Notes: generated by a model from the sequence alone, not told the origin. Shown: positions 17,960 to 27,401, counted from the first letter of the stretch. The stretch: 64,000 nucleotides of DNA from Gammaproteobacteria bacterium (GCA_016195665.1 JACPZD010000011.1:1-64000), one strand, 5' to 3'. A program made the numbers and translations.

Positions 17960-18883
17960 ATGATATTGATTGCCATTCTGATCAGCCTGGGAATAGACAA
18001 GGCCTTCGCCACCTGGCAGGGCGTGCGCCGCTTTGAGTGGTTCCTGGAGTTCGCCAACTCGATACGCTTCCAGTTGAAGGCGATCGCCAACGGTTCGCTG
18101 GGCGTGCTGTTGACCGTCGCGCTTCCCGTATTTCTTATTGCGCTGGTGGACTATCTGCTGGGCAGGGCGCATCCCCTCCTGGCCTTCCCGTTCGGCGTGG
18201 CCGTGCTGTGGTACTGTCTCGGCCCCAAAAATCTGGACGATCAGGTACAGGCCTATATTGACGCCCGCGAGTCTGGCGATATCGAAGCAGCACAGCACAG
18301 CGCCGCCGACATCCTGCATCAGCAAATCCCGAGTCAGAATTTTCAGTTGAGTCAGGCGGTCACCGAGTCCATCCTGATAGAGGGAAACGAGCGCATCATG
18401 GCCGTGCTGTTCTGGTTCGGCGTGCTCGGGCCGCTCGGTGCGGCGCTCTACCGGCTCTCCGCAACACTCAAAAACTTCACCGGCAAGGAACACCCGGCCT
18501 CTGAGTTCGCCCAGGCCGCCCAGCGCCTGCACGCCATTCTGGATTGGATACCGGCGCGTCTGGTGGCCGTGGGTTATGCGGTCAGCGGCAGCTTTGTGGA
18601 CGCCATAGGCAATTGGCGCGGCTCCGCCGGAAAGGCGGAGAAATGGGAAGAATCAAGCGTGCAGGTACTGCTGGCGAGCGGCATGGGCGCCCTGCATCTC
18701 GACGCCGAAAGCCTGCGCGAAGGCCCTCAGGGCAGCGACGTGCAGGCAGGCAGCCAGCCGGGAGCGGCCGACGTACAGGCTGAGATCGCGCATATCAAGG
18801 CCGCCCAGGCCCTGGTGTGGCGCACCTTAGTCGCCTGGGTAGTGATTATCGCCCTCATGACCTTGGCTGGCCGGGTAGGCTGA
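17960..18883 (+). CDS. ampE: Membrane protein AmpE (regulatory signalling modulator family)
   Basis: A 307-residue CobD/AmpE-like inner-membrane protein (MILIAILISLGIDKAF, then several hydrophobic helices and a C-terminal helix VWRTLVAWVVIIALMTLA). It lies 76 bp downstream of ampD, as in other gammaproteobacteria. Its biochemical role is not settled; a sensory role in cell-wall recycling has been proposed. Confidence 0.88.
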   Translation: MILIAILISLGIDKAFATWQGVRRFEWFLEFANSIRFQLKAIANGSLGVLLTVALPVFLIALVDYLLGRAHPLLAFPFGVAVLWYCLGPKNLDDQVQAYIDARESGDIEAAQHSAADILHQQIPSQNFQLSQAVTESILIEGNERIMAVLFWFGVLGPLGAALYRLSATLKNFTGKEHPASEFAQAAQRLHAILDWIPARLVAVGYAVSGSFVDAIGNWRGSAGKAEKWEESSVQVLLASGMGALHLDAESLREGPQGSDVQAGSQPGAADVQAEIAHIKAAQALVWRTLVAWVVIIALMTLAGRVG

Positions 18884-18937
18884 AAAGCTTATACGATGAC
18901 AGCCAGCGTGAAATGATTTTTTAAGAGTTTCCAACAC

Positions 18938-19010
18938 AAAGCACACCGCAGAGGACGCGGAGGAGAAACAGATTTGATCGTATTCCTCCGCGTCCTCTGC
19001 GGTAAAAGTT
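18938..19010. repeat. Hairpin repeat of the ACCGCAGAGGACGCGGAGGA type
   Basis: A nearly perfect 20-bp inverted repeat (ACCGCAGAGGACGCGGAGGA and complement) lies between convergent ampE and darP. It may serve as a bidirectional terminator, and it belongs to a common dispersed repeat type. Confidence 0.65.
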
Positions 19011-19027
19011 TTATCGGTTAGAGCGTG

Positions 19028-19528
19028 CTACGCTATCAACTCCCGCAGATATTGAAACAACGCCCGCGCCGCCGTGGGTGATTTATTCGCCGCCTTCTCC
19101 TGCTCCGCGGCGCGCAGCCATTGGCGGACACGCTGCCGATCCGTCCCGGAATACTCTTCACAAAGCGCCTGGACGGCGCCGTCACCCTCGTTCAACAGGC
19201 GCTCACGCCAGCGTTCGATCAGGTGAAGTTGCTGAGCGGCGTGGACCTGCCGGTGCTTGATGTCATCCATGGTTTTGCGGATCGGTTCCGCGTCCACCTC
19301 GCGCATCAAACGTCCGATGTATTGCAGTTGGCGTTTGCGCGCCCCGCGGCTGCTCATGCCGCGCGCCGCCCCGATGGCATCGAGCAGGTTCTCCGGCAGA
19401 TCAAATCTCTGCAAGAGCCGGACAGGTAATTCCACCAGCTCCTCACCCAAGTCTTGCAAAGAGGTCATCTCCCGCTTGAGTTGGGATTTGCTCTTTTGTT
19501 CAACATCAAAACCTTCGTCTTCAGCCAT
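19028..19528 (-). CDS. darP: Ribosome-associated protein DarP/YjgA (DUF615)
   Basis: About 166 residues with the DUF615 pattern: KSKSQLKREMTSLQDLGEEL, then SRGARKRQLQYIGRLMREVD and the C-terminal ALFQYLRELI. The start chosen is the ATG at 19526-19528 (MAEDEGFDVEQ); a longer reading from 19579 is not family-like. The protein associates with the pre-50S subunit. It is divergent from pmbA, the same neighbour as in other gammaproteobacteria. Confidence 0.92.
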   Translation of the reverse strand: MAEDEGFDVEQKSKSQLKREMTSLQDLGEELVELPVRLLQRFDLPENLLDAIGAARGMSSRGARKRQLQYIGRLMREVDAEPIRKTMDDIKHRQVHAAQQLHLIERWRERLLNEGDGAVQALCEEYSGTDRQRVRQWLRAAEQEKAANKSPTAARALFQYLRELIA

Positions 19529-19596
19529 GCGCCAGCCCCGCTCCAACCTTATATTTAACCACACGCCCGGCCACGGCATGCTAAAATTCGCAAGTT

Positions 19597-20961
19597 ATGT
19601 CACTTATCTTAAATCCTGCTAATACGCCCTCTGAGACCCTCTGGGATGCCGCCCAGCTTCAGGCTTTGGTTCACGATCTCCTGCTGGAGGCCGCCTCACA
19701 AGGCGCAAGCAGCGCGGAGGCGGGACTCAACATCGAGTCGGGCCTGTCGGTCACGGTGCGCCTGGGCGAGGTGGAGACCATCGAACATAATCGTGACAAG
19801 GCCCTGGGTGTGACCGTTTACTTCGGTCATCGTAAGGGATCGGCCAGCACCTCCGACTTCAGCGCCCAGGCTATTAAGGAAACGGTGCGCGCCGCCTGCA
19901 ACATCGCCCGCTACACCGCCGAGGACGATTGCGCGGGCCTCGCCGACGCCGCACTCATGGCGCGCGAGACCCCCGATCTCGATCTCTATTATCCCTGGCA
20001 GGTCAGCGCCGAACACGCGATTGCGCTTGCCACCGAATGCGAAGATTCCGCGCGTGCGCTGGATAAACGCATCACCAACTCCGAAGGGGCGAGTCTCTCC
20101 AGTCATCAGGGACTGAACATCTACGGCAACAGCCACGGCTTTATCGGCGGCTACCCTACCAGCCGCCACAGCTTGAGCTGCGCCGTCATCGGCCAAAGCG
20201 AGAGCGGCATGCAACGTGACTACTGGTTCAGCGTGGCCCGCGATCACAGCGAATTGGAAACTCCCGGACGAATCGGGGAGCACGCCGCGCAACGCACCTT
20301 GCGCCGTCTGAACGGCAGAAGACTCAGCACCCGCCAGGCGCCTGTGGTGTTCGAAGCCCCGGCGGCCACCAGTCTGTTGTCGCACCTCATGAGCGCCATC
20401 CGCGGCGGCAGCCTCTACCGCAAGGCTTCCTTCTTGCTCGATCACCTGGGCAAACGGATCTTCCCGGCCCACGTGCACATACACGAAAAACCGCACCTCA
20501 AAAAGGCCCTGGGCAGTGCGCCATTCGATAACGAAGGCGTAGCCACCGCCGCGCACGACTTCGTGCGCGGCGGTGTGCTGGAGTCCTACGTGCTCGACAG
20601 TTACTCGGCGCGCAAGCTCGGCATGCAGACCACCGGCAATGCGGGCGGGGTGCACAATCTGTTCATTGACCCGGGCAGCTATGATTTAGACGGGCTGTTG
20701 CGGCTGATGGGAAAGGGCTTGCTGGTCACCGAACTGATCGGTATGGGCGTCAACACCGTCACCGGCGATTATTCGCGCGGCGCGGCCGGCTTCTGGGTGG
20801 AACACGGCGAGATCCAATACCCGGTGGAGGAGATCACCATCGCCGGCAATCTACTCGATATTTTTTTGCAGCTCGCGGAAGTCGGCAATGACGTAGACGT
20901 GCGCGGCAACATCCGCACCGGCTCCATCCTGATCGAAAACATGACTATCGCGGGGGAGTAA
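19597..20961 (+). CDS. pmbA: Metalloprotease-like protein PmbA/TldE
   Basis: A 454-residue TldD/PmbA family protein (SGLSVTVRLGEVETIEHNRD, GVTVYFGHRKGSASTSDFS, LGMQTTGNAGGVHNLFIDPG). With TldD it forms the heterodimeric protease that matures peptides such as microcin B17 and degrades CcdA. As normal for PmbA, the HExxxH zinc motif of TldD is absent. Confidence 0.95.
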   Translation: MSLILNPANTPSETLWDAAQLQALVHDLLLEAASQGASSAEAGLNIESGLSVTVRLGEVETIEHNRDKALGVTVYFGHRKGSASTSDFSAQAIKETVRAACNIARYTAEDDCAGLADAALMARETPDLDLYYPWQVSAEHAIALATECEDSARALDKRITNSEGASLSSHQGLNIYGNSHGFIGGYPTSRHSLSCAVIGQSESGMQRDYWFSVARDHSELETPGRIGEHAAQRTLRRLNGRRLSTRQAPVVFEAPAATSLLSHLMSAIRGGSLYRKASFLLDHLGKRIFPAHVHIHEKPHLKKALGSAPFDNEGVATAAHDFVRGGVLESYVLDSYSARKLGMQTTGNAGGVHNLFIDPGSYDLDGLLRLMGKGLLVTELIGMGVNTVTGDYSRGAAGFWVEHGEIQYPVEEITIAGNLLDIFLQLAEVGNDVDVRGNIRTGSILIENMTIAGE

Positions 20962-20977
20962 CCCCCGTGCTAAAAAC

Positions 20978-21062
20978 TCAACGCCAAGACGCGAAGACGC
21001 CAAGGTTTTATGTGTTTTTATAATAAATCACTTTGCGTTCTCTGCGTCTTTGCGCCTTTGCG
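20978..21062. repeat. Repeat of the ACGCCAAGACGC type between pmbA and the next gene
   Basis: AACGCCAAGACGCGAAGACG faces CGTCTTTGCGCCTTTGCG around an AT-rich centre between convergent genes. Confidence 0.55.
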
Positions 21063-21075
21063 ATGAGTAGTTAAC

Positions 21076-21573
21076 TTATTTAGCCTTGTTCCGGGTGGCC
21101 ACCACCAGGGCTTCCGCCACCTCGCCCAAAAGCCGCTGCTCCAGTTCCATCGAATCATAGAACAACTTGTTGGCGCTTTTTAATACCAAAGGATTCTTTT
21201 TGGGCTGACCGAGCCACTCCTTGCAAGCCGCCTCGCGCAAATCGCGGCTGCGCTGAATCCGCTCATCGAGATCCTTGCGTGCGGCCGGCACCAGGGGTTT
21301 GCGCGTCTTCAGATAAGTTTCATCCCACTCCTTGAGCGCACCCGCGCGCGAGTCTTCCAGCGCCTTGTAAAAATCCTTACGGTTAATCGCGCGCGCCTTG
21401 AGGGCCGCGGTGGCGCTGAGTATAGAATTACCCTGCTCCTTCTGTACGTTCAGATATCGCGCCGCCGCGAACAGATAGGCCATGTCTTCCGACATGGCAG
21501 GTTCGGCCGATGCTGCAAAGCTGACCATCCACAGAGCAAGGATCAAACTAAATTTAATAAGTATCTGTCGCAT
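21076..21573 (-). CDS. Exported protein of unknown function
   Basis: The start chosen is the ATG at 21571-21573, which begins a clear signal peptide (MRQILIKFSLILALWMVSFA, then cleavage near ASA-EP). The mature part is about 140 mostly helical, charged residues (SILSATAALKARAINRKDFY, DLREAACKEWLGQPKKNP) with one cysteine. An upstream extension in the same frame belongs to a decayed zinc-ribbon copy and is excluded. I do not recognise the family. Confidence 0.65.
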   Translation of the reverse strand: MRQILIKFSLILALWMVSFAASAEPAMSEDMAYLFAAARYLNVQKEQGNSILSATAALKARAINRKDFYKALEDSRAGALKEWDETYLKTRKPLVPAARKDLDERIQRSRDLREAACKEWLGQPKKNPLVLKSANKLFYDSMELEQRLLGEVAEALVVATRNKAK

Positions 21574-21659
21574 AAGATCTCTGGTATGTTTGGAATCGAA
21601 TTCACAGTAATGCTTTAGTGTGATAGTTGCATAACGCATCGTCAATAGCGCTAACGCCA

Positions 21660-21775
21660 ATCGGCTGCCTCGATTCTTCGTTGCCTGGCAGCGGCTACAG
21701 CGGAACAGAGTCACCAAATCTGCCCTGCTTCACATCAAACGAGTTTTCTTGCACGCTCTCCCACTGCGGCGATGC
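21660..21775 (-). pseudogene. Decayed copy of the zinc-ribbon-like small protein
   Basis: PQWESVQENSFDVKQG in one frame and VTLFRCSRCQATKN in another match the intact 61-residue protein at 38054-38239 (KWEIVQEKSFDVKQG, VTLYRCARCQATKN). The frame changes in between and there is no start, so this is a fragment. Confidence 0.7.
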
Positions 21776-21780
21776 GGCTT

Positions 21781-24054
21781 TCAAGTAGCTTCGCCCAACG
21801 CCGCGGCGCGGGTGGCGGCGAGCTCGGTGAGGAAGCCCGCGGCCCAACGATAGATGTTGTGCTCCTCGACGATACGGTACATCCGTTCCATGCGCGCGCG
21901 CCGCTCCGCCGGGTCCATTTCCATACCGTAACGGATGGCATCGGCGAACTGCTCCGTGTCGTATGGGTTGATGATGAGCGCATCGGCGAGTTCGCGCGCC
22001 GCGCCTGCGAACTCCGACAAGATCAACACACCCTCGTGCGATTCCTGGGCGGCGACGTACTCTTTGGCTACCAGGTTCATGCCGTCGTGCAAAGAGCTGA
22101 CGATGCACATCGAGGCCATGCGCAAGAACGCATGGACTGTCTTGGCGTCATGGTGGGCCGCCAGGAAGTGAATGGGTTTCCAGCCGTTTGTCTGGTACTT
22201 CCAGTTGATCTCATCCGCGAGCGCTTCGAGCTGCGCAATGTGGTCGCGGTAACGGCGGAGGTGCGTGCGGCTCGGGGCTCCCAGCTCCACGAACGTGAAG
22301 CGCCCGCGATACTGCGGGTATTTTTCCAGGAACCGGCCCACGGCGCGGAAGCGCTCCGGCAAACCCTTGGTGTAGTCAATGCGGTCCACGCCCACCGCGA
22401 TGTAAGCGCCCTCGATCTTGTGCTGCGCCTTGAGCGCGGCGATCTGCTGCGCCAGATCTTCGCCCGCCGGGACCTTGCGCTCGGCCCAGTTCTGCACGCT
22501 GATGGGAAACGGCCGCACCCGCGACACGCGCCCCTTGAGCTCGACGGCGAAGTGGTCCCAGTCGAGACGCGACTCGAGCACGCGATCCACCGTGTCTAGA
22601 AAGTTGTTGCAGTACTGCTGCAGGTGAAAGCCCACCAGGTCGGCGCCGAGCATGCCGGTAAGAAGCTCCGCGCCCCACGGGCAGATGCGAAACGCCTCCG
22701 GGTTCGGCCAGGGGATGTGCCAGAACAGCCCCACGCGCAGGTCCGGGCGCACCGCCTTCAGCATCTGCGGCACCAGAGCAAGCTGATAGTCCTGCACCAG
22801 CACCACGGCCTTGCCGTCGCCGATCTCCTCGATCACGGCGTCGGCGAAGCGCTGATTCGCCTGGCGGTAATATTCCCAGTCCGCGGCGCGGAACACCGGG
22901 CGTTCATGCGCCAGGTGGCACAGCGGCCACAGCCCCTCGTTGGAGAAGCCGTAGTAGTAGCCCTGCTCCTCCTCGCGCGTGAGCCACACGCGCCGGAGCG
23001 TGTAACGGGCGTCATCCGGCGGCACTGTGAGCCGCCCCGACGCGTCCGCGGTCTCGCGGTCGGCGTCGCCTCCGCCGTGCGCGATCCACACGCCGCCGCA
23101 GGCCTGCAGCACTGGATCAAGCGAAGTGACCAGGCCGCCGGCAGGCATAATCATGTACGGCTTACCGTCGCGCAGCTGATGCATGTAGGGCTCGCGGTTG
23201 CTCACCACGATAAGCTGGCGGTCTTCGCCCAGCGCGTGGATCGCATGGGTGCGCAGCCGGTCGAGGGTCCAGACCTGCTCGGCGTGCATCGCCGCCTGCG
23301 ACAGCCTGCGCCCCGTTGATCTCGCGGCACGGAAGGAAGCGGCGAGCCGGTCGGTCTCGCTGCGCAGCAGCGCCGACGGCAAGCCGGGCGGCGGCGCCTC
23401 GGAAACGTTCTCGGTGCGCAGGCGCCGCATCCAGTCCGCCAGCTTGTGCAGCGGGCGCTCGTAGGTAAACCAGGTCATGCCGACCACGAGCATCACCGCG
23501 AGCAGCGTCACGATCAGTATCCAGAATCCGTAGCGTACCAGCCGGTCGGTGGCGCGTTCGTCTATGTATGAAACATCGTGCGCCACCACCAGTACGCCTT
23601 GCGCGGAACCGTCCTTGTCCTTGAGCGGAATTGCGAAGGCAAGGATCGGCACGCCCTGGAAGCGCACGACCTCGATCGTGTCTTTGCCCGTCTGCGCTGT
23701 CAGATCGGCCGCCGACTCGAGCCGGTCCGAAAACTCCGCCACCGCCTTGCCCGCCGCCACCAGCCGGCCATCCGGCCGGAAGACGGCGTAGCCGATCAGG
23801 CGGCTATAGCCCTCGAGCCGCGGCCGCAAGGCTTCGCGCGCCTGCGCGTCGGGCAGCGTCAGGGCCTTTTCCACCGTTCCGGAAAGTTGCTGCGCCAGCA
23901 CGTGGGCGCGGCGGTTCACATCCTCGAGGTCAATCCGGCGCTCATCGTTCGCCTGCCGCCAGGCGAACAGGCCCGTGGCAACCCCTATGGTTGCGGCAAT
24001 CAGAAGTCCCAGGCGCAGGGAGCGCGCAAGCTTCGGTCGCGATGCGGTCGTCAT
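21781..24054 (-). CDS. otsA: Trehalose-6-phosphate synthase with N-terminal membrane sensor module
   Basis: 757 residues. Residues about 12-30 and 173-195 are membrane helices flanking an extracytoplasmic segment of about 140 residues. A HAMP-like linker (ERPLHKLADWMRRLRTENVS) follows. The GT20 synthase begins near 280 (LIVVSNREPYMHQLRDG), with WIPHP-like GLFWHIPWPNPEAF, GADLVGFHLQQYCNNF, AVGVDRIDYTKGLPERF and SLHDGMNLVAKEYVAAQ. It makes trehalose-6-phosphate from UDP-glucose and glucose-6-phosphate. Ordinary OtsA is about 470 residues and soluble, so the sensor part is an addition that could tie synthesis to osmotic or envelope signals. It is last in the otsB-GH15-otsA operon. Confidence 0.93.
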   Translation of the reverse strand: MTTASRPKLARSLRLGLLIAATIGVATGLFAWRQANDERRIDLEDVNRRAHVLAQQLSGTVEKALTLPDAQAREALRPRLEGYSRLIGYAVFRPDGRLVAAGKAVAEFSDRLESAADLTAQTGKDTIEVVRFQGVPILAFAIPLKDKDGSAQGVLVVAHDVSYIDERATDRLVRYGFWILIVTLLAVMLVVGMTWFTYERPLHKLADWMRRLRTENVSEAPPPGLPSALLRSETDRLAASFRAARSTGRRLSQAAMHAEQVWTLDRLRTHAIHALGEDRQLIVVSNREPYMHQLRDGKPYMIMPAGGLVTSLDPVLQACGGVWIAHGGGDADRETADASGRLTVPPDDARYTLRRVWLTREEEQGYYYGFSNEGLWPLCHLAHERPVFRAADWEYYRQANQRFADAVIEEIGDGKAVVLVQDYQLALVPQMLKAVRPDLRVGLFWHIPWPNPEAFRICPWGAELLTGMLGADLVGFHLQQYCNNFLDTVDRVLESRLDWDHFAVELKGRVSRVRPFPISVQNWAERKVPAGEDLAQQIAALKAQHKIEGAYIAVGVDRIDYTKGLPERFRAVGRFLEKYPQYRGRFTFVELGAPSRTHLRRYRDHIAQLEALADEINWKYQTNGWKPIHFLAAHHDAKTVHAFLRMASMCIVSSLHDGMNLVAKEYVAAQESHEGVLILSEFAGAARELADALIINPYDTEQFADAIRYGMEMDPAERRARMERMYRIVEEHNIYRWAAGFLTELAATRAAALGEAT

Positions 24055-24106
24055 GATGCCTCCTGTTGTTTCTACCCTGCCTGGGTGCGGGCAGGAGCGG
24101 GTGTTG

Positions 24107-25888
24107 TCAGAAAACTTCTTCCCAGCTCTTACTCAGACGCATGGCGGAGTTGATGAGCCCCACCATGCTGTAGGTCTGCGGAAAATTCCCCCAGAGTCTG
24201 CGGCTGGCGGGGTCTATGTCTTCCGAGAGCAAGCCCAGCGAATTGCGGCAGGCGAGCAGCGTATCGAATAGCGCGCGCGCCTCCTCGCGGCGACCGAGGG
24301 CCGCGAGGGCGTCAATATACCAGAACGTGCAGACCACGAACGCGGTTTGCGGCTCGCCGAAATCGTCCTTCTGCGTGTAGCGAAAGACGAAATCGCCCCG
24401 CTTGAGGTGCTGCTCGACCGCCGCCACCGTACCGGCGAAGCGCGGATCATCCGCGGCCAGGAATCCGAGTTCATGCAAGAGCAGCAGGCTCGCATCGAGT
24501 TCTTTACCGCCAAAGCTCTCCACGAAGCTCTGTTGCTTCGCATCCCAGGCGTTCTCGCAGACCGCACGGTGAATGATGTCCGCATGCCCGCGCCAGTAGT
24601 GGGCGCGGTCGTTTAGGCCGAGGCGTATGGCGATACGCGTCAGGCGGTCGCAGGCGACCCAGCACATGACGCTGGAGAAGGTGTGAATGCGCGCGGCGTT
24701 GCGCAGTTCCCAAATGCCCGCATCGGGTTGGCTATACACCGCGCGCGCCATCTCTCCCAGCGCCTCGAGACGTCGAAACAGGCCTTCGTTGCCGGGGCGG
24801 TCGAGGCGCTCGTCGAAGAACATGTGGGTTGCGGCAAGCACAACCGCGCCATAGACGTCGTTCTGCACCTGTTGGTACGCTGCATTGCCGGTACGCACCG
24901 GTCCCATGCCCAGATAACCCGGAAGGCCGGATACGATGGATTCCTCCAGATCAGCGTGACCGCTGATGCCGTACACCGGTTGCAGACGTCCGCCCGACAG
25001 GTTCGCGGCGATGTTCACGATATAGCGCAGGTAACGCTCCATGGTGCGCGTCACACTCAGGCGATTGAGCGCCGCGACCACAAAGTAACTGTCGCGCAGC
25101 CAGCAGTAGCGATAATCCCAATTGCGACCGCTGTCCGGCGCTTCGGGTAGCGAGGTGGTCATGGCGGCGACGATGGCGCCGGTGTCATCGAAGGCGGCGA
25201 GCTTGATCGTGATCGCCGCGCGTATCACCGCATCCTGCCACTCGAACGGGATGCCGAGGAAACGCACCCAGTCTTGCCAATAGTTGCGCGTTTCCCCAAA
25301 AAACCGCTGGCCGATCTCGCCCGGGGCCTCCGGGACGGTCTCGTCCGGCCCGATCATCAGGGTGACGTCGCGCTCGAGGACGAACGGTGTCTGCTCCAGC
25401 ACCGCCGTGATCGAGGCGTCGGTGGTGAGGCGCAGCACCATCTGCGGCGAGACATAGCGGATGTGATTGCTGCCGAAGGTCAGCGTCGGGACCCCTGCGC
25501 CGTAGTCGTGGGCAGGCCCGAGGCGGATGCGGATCACCGGGCTACCGGAGAGGGGGCGTACACGGCGCACGATCATCATCGGACAGAACGTGCGCCCGAA
25601 CTGGTTGAAGCGCGGCGCGAAGTCGGTGATCTCCACCACCCCGTCCGTATGGTCGTAGAGCGTCGTCACCAGAATGGCGGTATTGCGTAGATAGCGCTGC
25701 TCGCTACGTGCGAGGTTCTGCAGCTCGATCGCGAACGCGCCGCGAACACCCTGCTCATTTCCGAGCAGGGCGCAAAAGACCGGATCGCCGTCGAAGCGCG
25801 GCATACAGGACCACACGATCCGTCCCCTCGGGTCGACGAGGGCGCTGATGCTGCAATTGCCGATCAGCCCGAGATCCAGGTTGTCCAT
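24107..25888 (-). CDS. Glycoside hydrolase family 15 (glucoamylase/trehalase type)
   Basis: A 593-residue GH15 protein with the N-terminal beta-sandwich (MDNLDLGLIGNCSISALVDP) and an (alpha/alpha)6 barrel carrying NWDYRYCWLRDSYFVVAALN and the PVYGISGHADLEESIV region. Its place between otsB and otsA suggests trehalose or a related glucan as substrate. Members of this subfamily include trehalases, but the substrate cannot be fixed from sequence. It is separated from otsB by 3 bp. Confidence 0.9.
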   Translation of the reverse strand: MDNLDLGLIGNCSISALVDPRGRIVWSCMPRFDGDPVFCALLGNEQGVRGAFAIELQNLARSEQRYLRNTAILVTTLYDHTDGVVEITDFAPRFNQFGRTFCPMMIVRRVRPLSGSPVIRIRLGPAHDYGAGVPTLTFGSNHIRYVSPQMVLRLTTDASITAVLEQTPFVLERDVTLMIGPDETVPEAPGEIGQRFFGETRNYWQDWVRFLGIPFEWQDAVIRAAITIKLAAFDDTGAIVAAMTTSLPEAPDSGRNWDYRYCWLRDSYFVVAALNRLSVTRTMERYLRYIVNIAANLSGGRLQPVYGISGHADLEESIVSGLPGYLGMGPVRTGNAAYQQVQNDVYGAVVLAATHMFFDERLDRPGNEGLFRRLEALGEMARAVYSQPDAGIWELRNAARIHTFSSVMCWVACDRLTRIAIRLGLNDRAHYWRGHADIIHRAVCENAWDAKQQSFVESFGGKELDASLLLLHELGFLAADDPRFAGTVAAVEQHLKRGDFVFRYTQKDDFGEPQTAFVVCTFWYIDALAALGRREEARALFDTLLACRNSLGLLSEDIDPASRRLWGNFPQTYSMVGLINSAMRLSKSWEEVF

Positions 25889-25891
25889 GGT

Positions 25892-26677
25892 CTAACCCCC
25901 GGGTCTCTGCGCTGCAACCCATTGTACGTAGCGGTCAAGCCAGGCCAGCACCTGCATGACATCGGCGAGCCGCCAGCGCGCCGCCGTCGGTCCTGCGCCG
26001 ACCTTGATCGAATGACCGCCCAAGCGGTTGATGACGGCGAAGCCGTCCTCGTCGGTAATATCGTCGCCCACAAAAACCGGCACATGCCCCGCGAACGGCG
26101 GCTCATGCATGAATTCGGTAATCGCGCGCCCCTTGTCCGAGTCGCGCGGGCGGATCTCATAAACCATGCTGCCCGATCCAAACATGAAGCCATCACCGAG
26201 CCACTGGAGTGTTTCGCGCGTTACCCGCGCGGCCTCGGCTTCCAGGTGCGGCGCGCCGCGATAGTGCAGCGCCAGGGTCAGGCCCTTGTCCTCAAGCAAT
26301 ATCCCGGGGTGATCGTGCGCCCACGCCAGAAGATGCGCGCGCGCCCCCCCGAGCGCTGCTTCGGCGACCACGGTGCGGTGCGCCTGCCCGTCCGCGCCAC
26401 AGCGCTCGGCGCCATGCTGACCTGCCGCCGGCAACCTCAGCGGCGCGAACAGCCGGTCGAGGTCGGCGATACGCCGCCCGCTGATGAGCGCCACAGGCGC
26501 CACGCGACGCAGCGCCTTGAGCGTCCGGATCAAACCCGGCCGCAACTCGACCTTTTCCGGCCGCTCTGCCAGATCGAGCAGTGTGCCGTCCACGTCGAGA
26601 AATACCGCCCAAGCAGTGTCGAAGGACGGCAGTGGCGACGCCTCGACCGAGGCTGGATTTTGCTCAAGCATCGTCAA
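25892..26677 (-). CDS. otsB: Trehalose-6-phosphate phosphatase OtsB
   Basis: A 261-residue HAD phosphatase. The nucleophile motif is FLDVDGTLLDLAERPEKVEL, motif II is VALISGRRIADLDRLF, and motif IV is VFVGDDITDEDGFAVINRLG. It dephosphorylates the product of OtsA to trehalose, a compatible solute. It is first gene of the minus-strand trehalose operon. Confidence 0.96.
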   Translation of the reverse strand: MTMLEQNPASVEASPLPSFDTAWAVFLDVDGTLLDLAERPEKVELRPGLIRTLKALRRVAPVALISGRRIADLDRLFAPLRLPAAGQHGAERCGADGQAHRTVVAEAALGGARAHLLAWAHDHPGILLEDKGLTLALHYRGAPHLEAEAARVTRETLQWLGDGFMFGSGSMVYEIRPRDSDKGRAITEFMHEPPFAGHVPVFVGDDITDEDGFAVINRLGGHSIKVGAGPTAARWRLADVMQVLAWLDRYVQWVAAQRPGG

Positions 26678-26722
26678 CTCTTTCGTTGGAACGAAACCAC
26701 CTGCCGGCGTTGGCGCCGGAAG

Positions 26723-26800
26723 TTACTCATAAGTCAGTAAGCAAGACTACACTTCCCGCTACGTCCCCGCCCCCTATGTAGGGGGCGGGACAGAGCATCC
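26723..26800. repeat. GC-rich hairpin repeat, copy 2
   Basis: AGTTACTCATAAGTCAGTAA is followed by the CCGCCCCCTA/TAGGGGGCGG stem, as in the cbbS-cbbX spacer but inverted. It lies upstream of otsB. Confidence 0.65.
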
Positions 26801-26842
26801 GCACCGGTTTGAATCTGATCGAAACCATCGCCGAGAAATATT

Positions 26843-26893
26843 GATCAGCGGGTTTCGCTCTTCGCGGCACGCAGCGGCTACAGGGAACGGCGA
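26843..26893 (-). pseudogene. Fragment of the zinc-ribbon-like gene 3' end
   Basis: About 50 bp beginning TCAGCGGGTTTCG resemble the stop-proximal end of the gene at 38054-38239. There is no coding frame, so it is a third relic of this sequence. Confidence 0.45.
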
Positions 26894-26954
26894 ATGATGA
26901 AAATTCCGTGGTTGTTATCTGCAATCCTTGTAGACTCAAATACACCCTATTTGA

Positions 26955-27396
26955 CTTTAGGGAAGCTCTGAATAAGTCCGTCCAGGACTTATCAGAACAA
27001 GAAAAGCAAAAACGCGGTTTTTGCTTTTCTTCATTTTTCGATTACTTGCGTAATTGAAAAATGGCGATACATCCATGTATCGCAGGAACCTTTGACTTAA
27101 TCAGAGGTTCCTTAGAAACTCTGAAAAAACCATCCATGGATTTTTCAGAGACGGCCGCTCCTGCGCTTTCTTCGCTTCGCATCCTGCTGCGCTCGAAAGA
27201 TCTGGGTGTACGTCCTGTACACCCGTTCGGCAGCTTTGCCGCCTCACCCCTGCGCCCGCGGCATTGGGGCTTCCTGCCCGGCAAAAAATAAAAAATATGA
27301 TTTTTGTTTTTCGCCCTATCTCAAACACTTACATATTTGAGATAGGGCGGTGCACCCCCTGTACCGCACGGAACCTCTGATATATCAGAGGTTCTT
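26955..27396. repeat. Array of nested hairpins in a 720-bp gene-free region
   Basis: At least seven stem-loops follow one another. They include a 15-bp stem at 26999-27031, GCGATACA/TGTATCGC at 27064-27083, GGGTGTAC/GTACACCC near 27204-27224, GCCCTATCTCAAA and its complement near 27313-27348, and the 24-bp palindrome GAACCTCTGATATATC... at 27371-27394. GGAACCTCTGATTAA-like termini at 26959, 27105 and 27371 suggest nested MITEs. Read on the minus strand, several loops expose GGA. The ORFs here (80 aa and similar) have no family resemblance and are not called. Confidence 0.6.
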
Positions 27397-27401
27397 TTAG
27401 A

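Noticed and set aside
27042-27284. 80-residue open frame in the hairpin array
   Set aside because: It lies wholly in repeated hairpin sequence and has no RBS or family resemblance.
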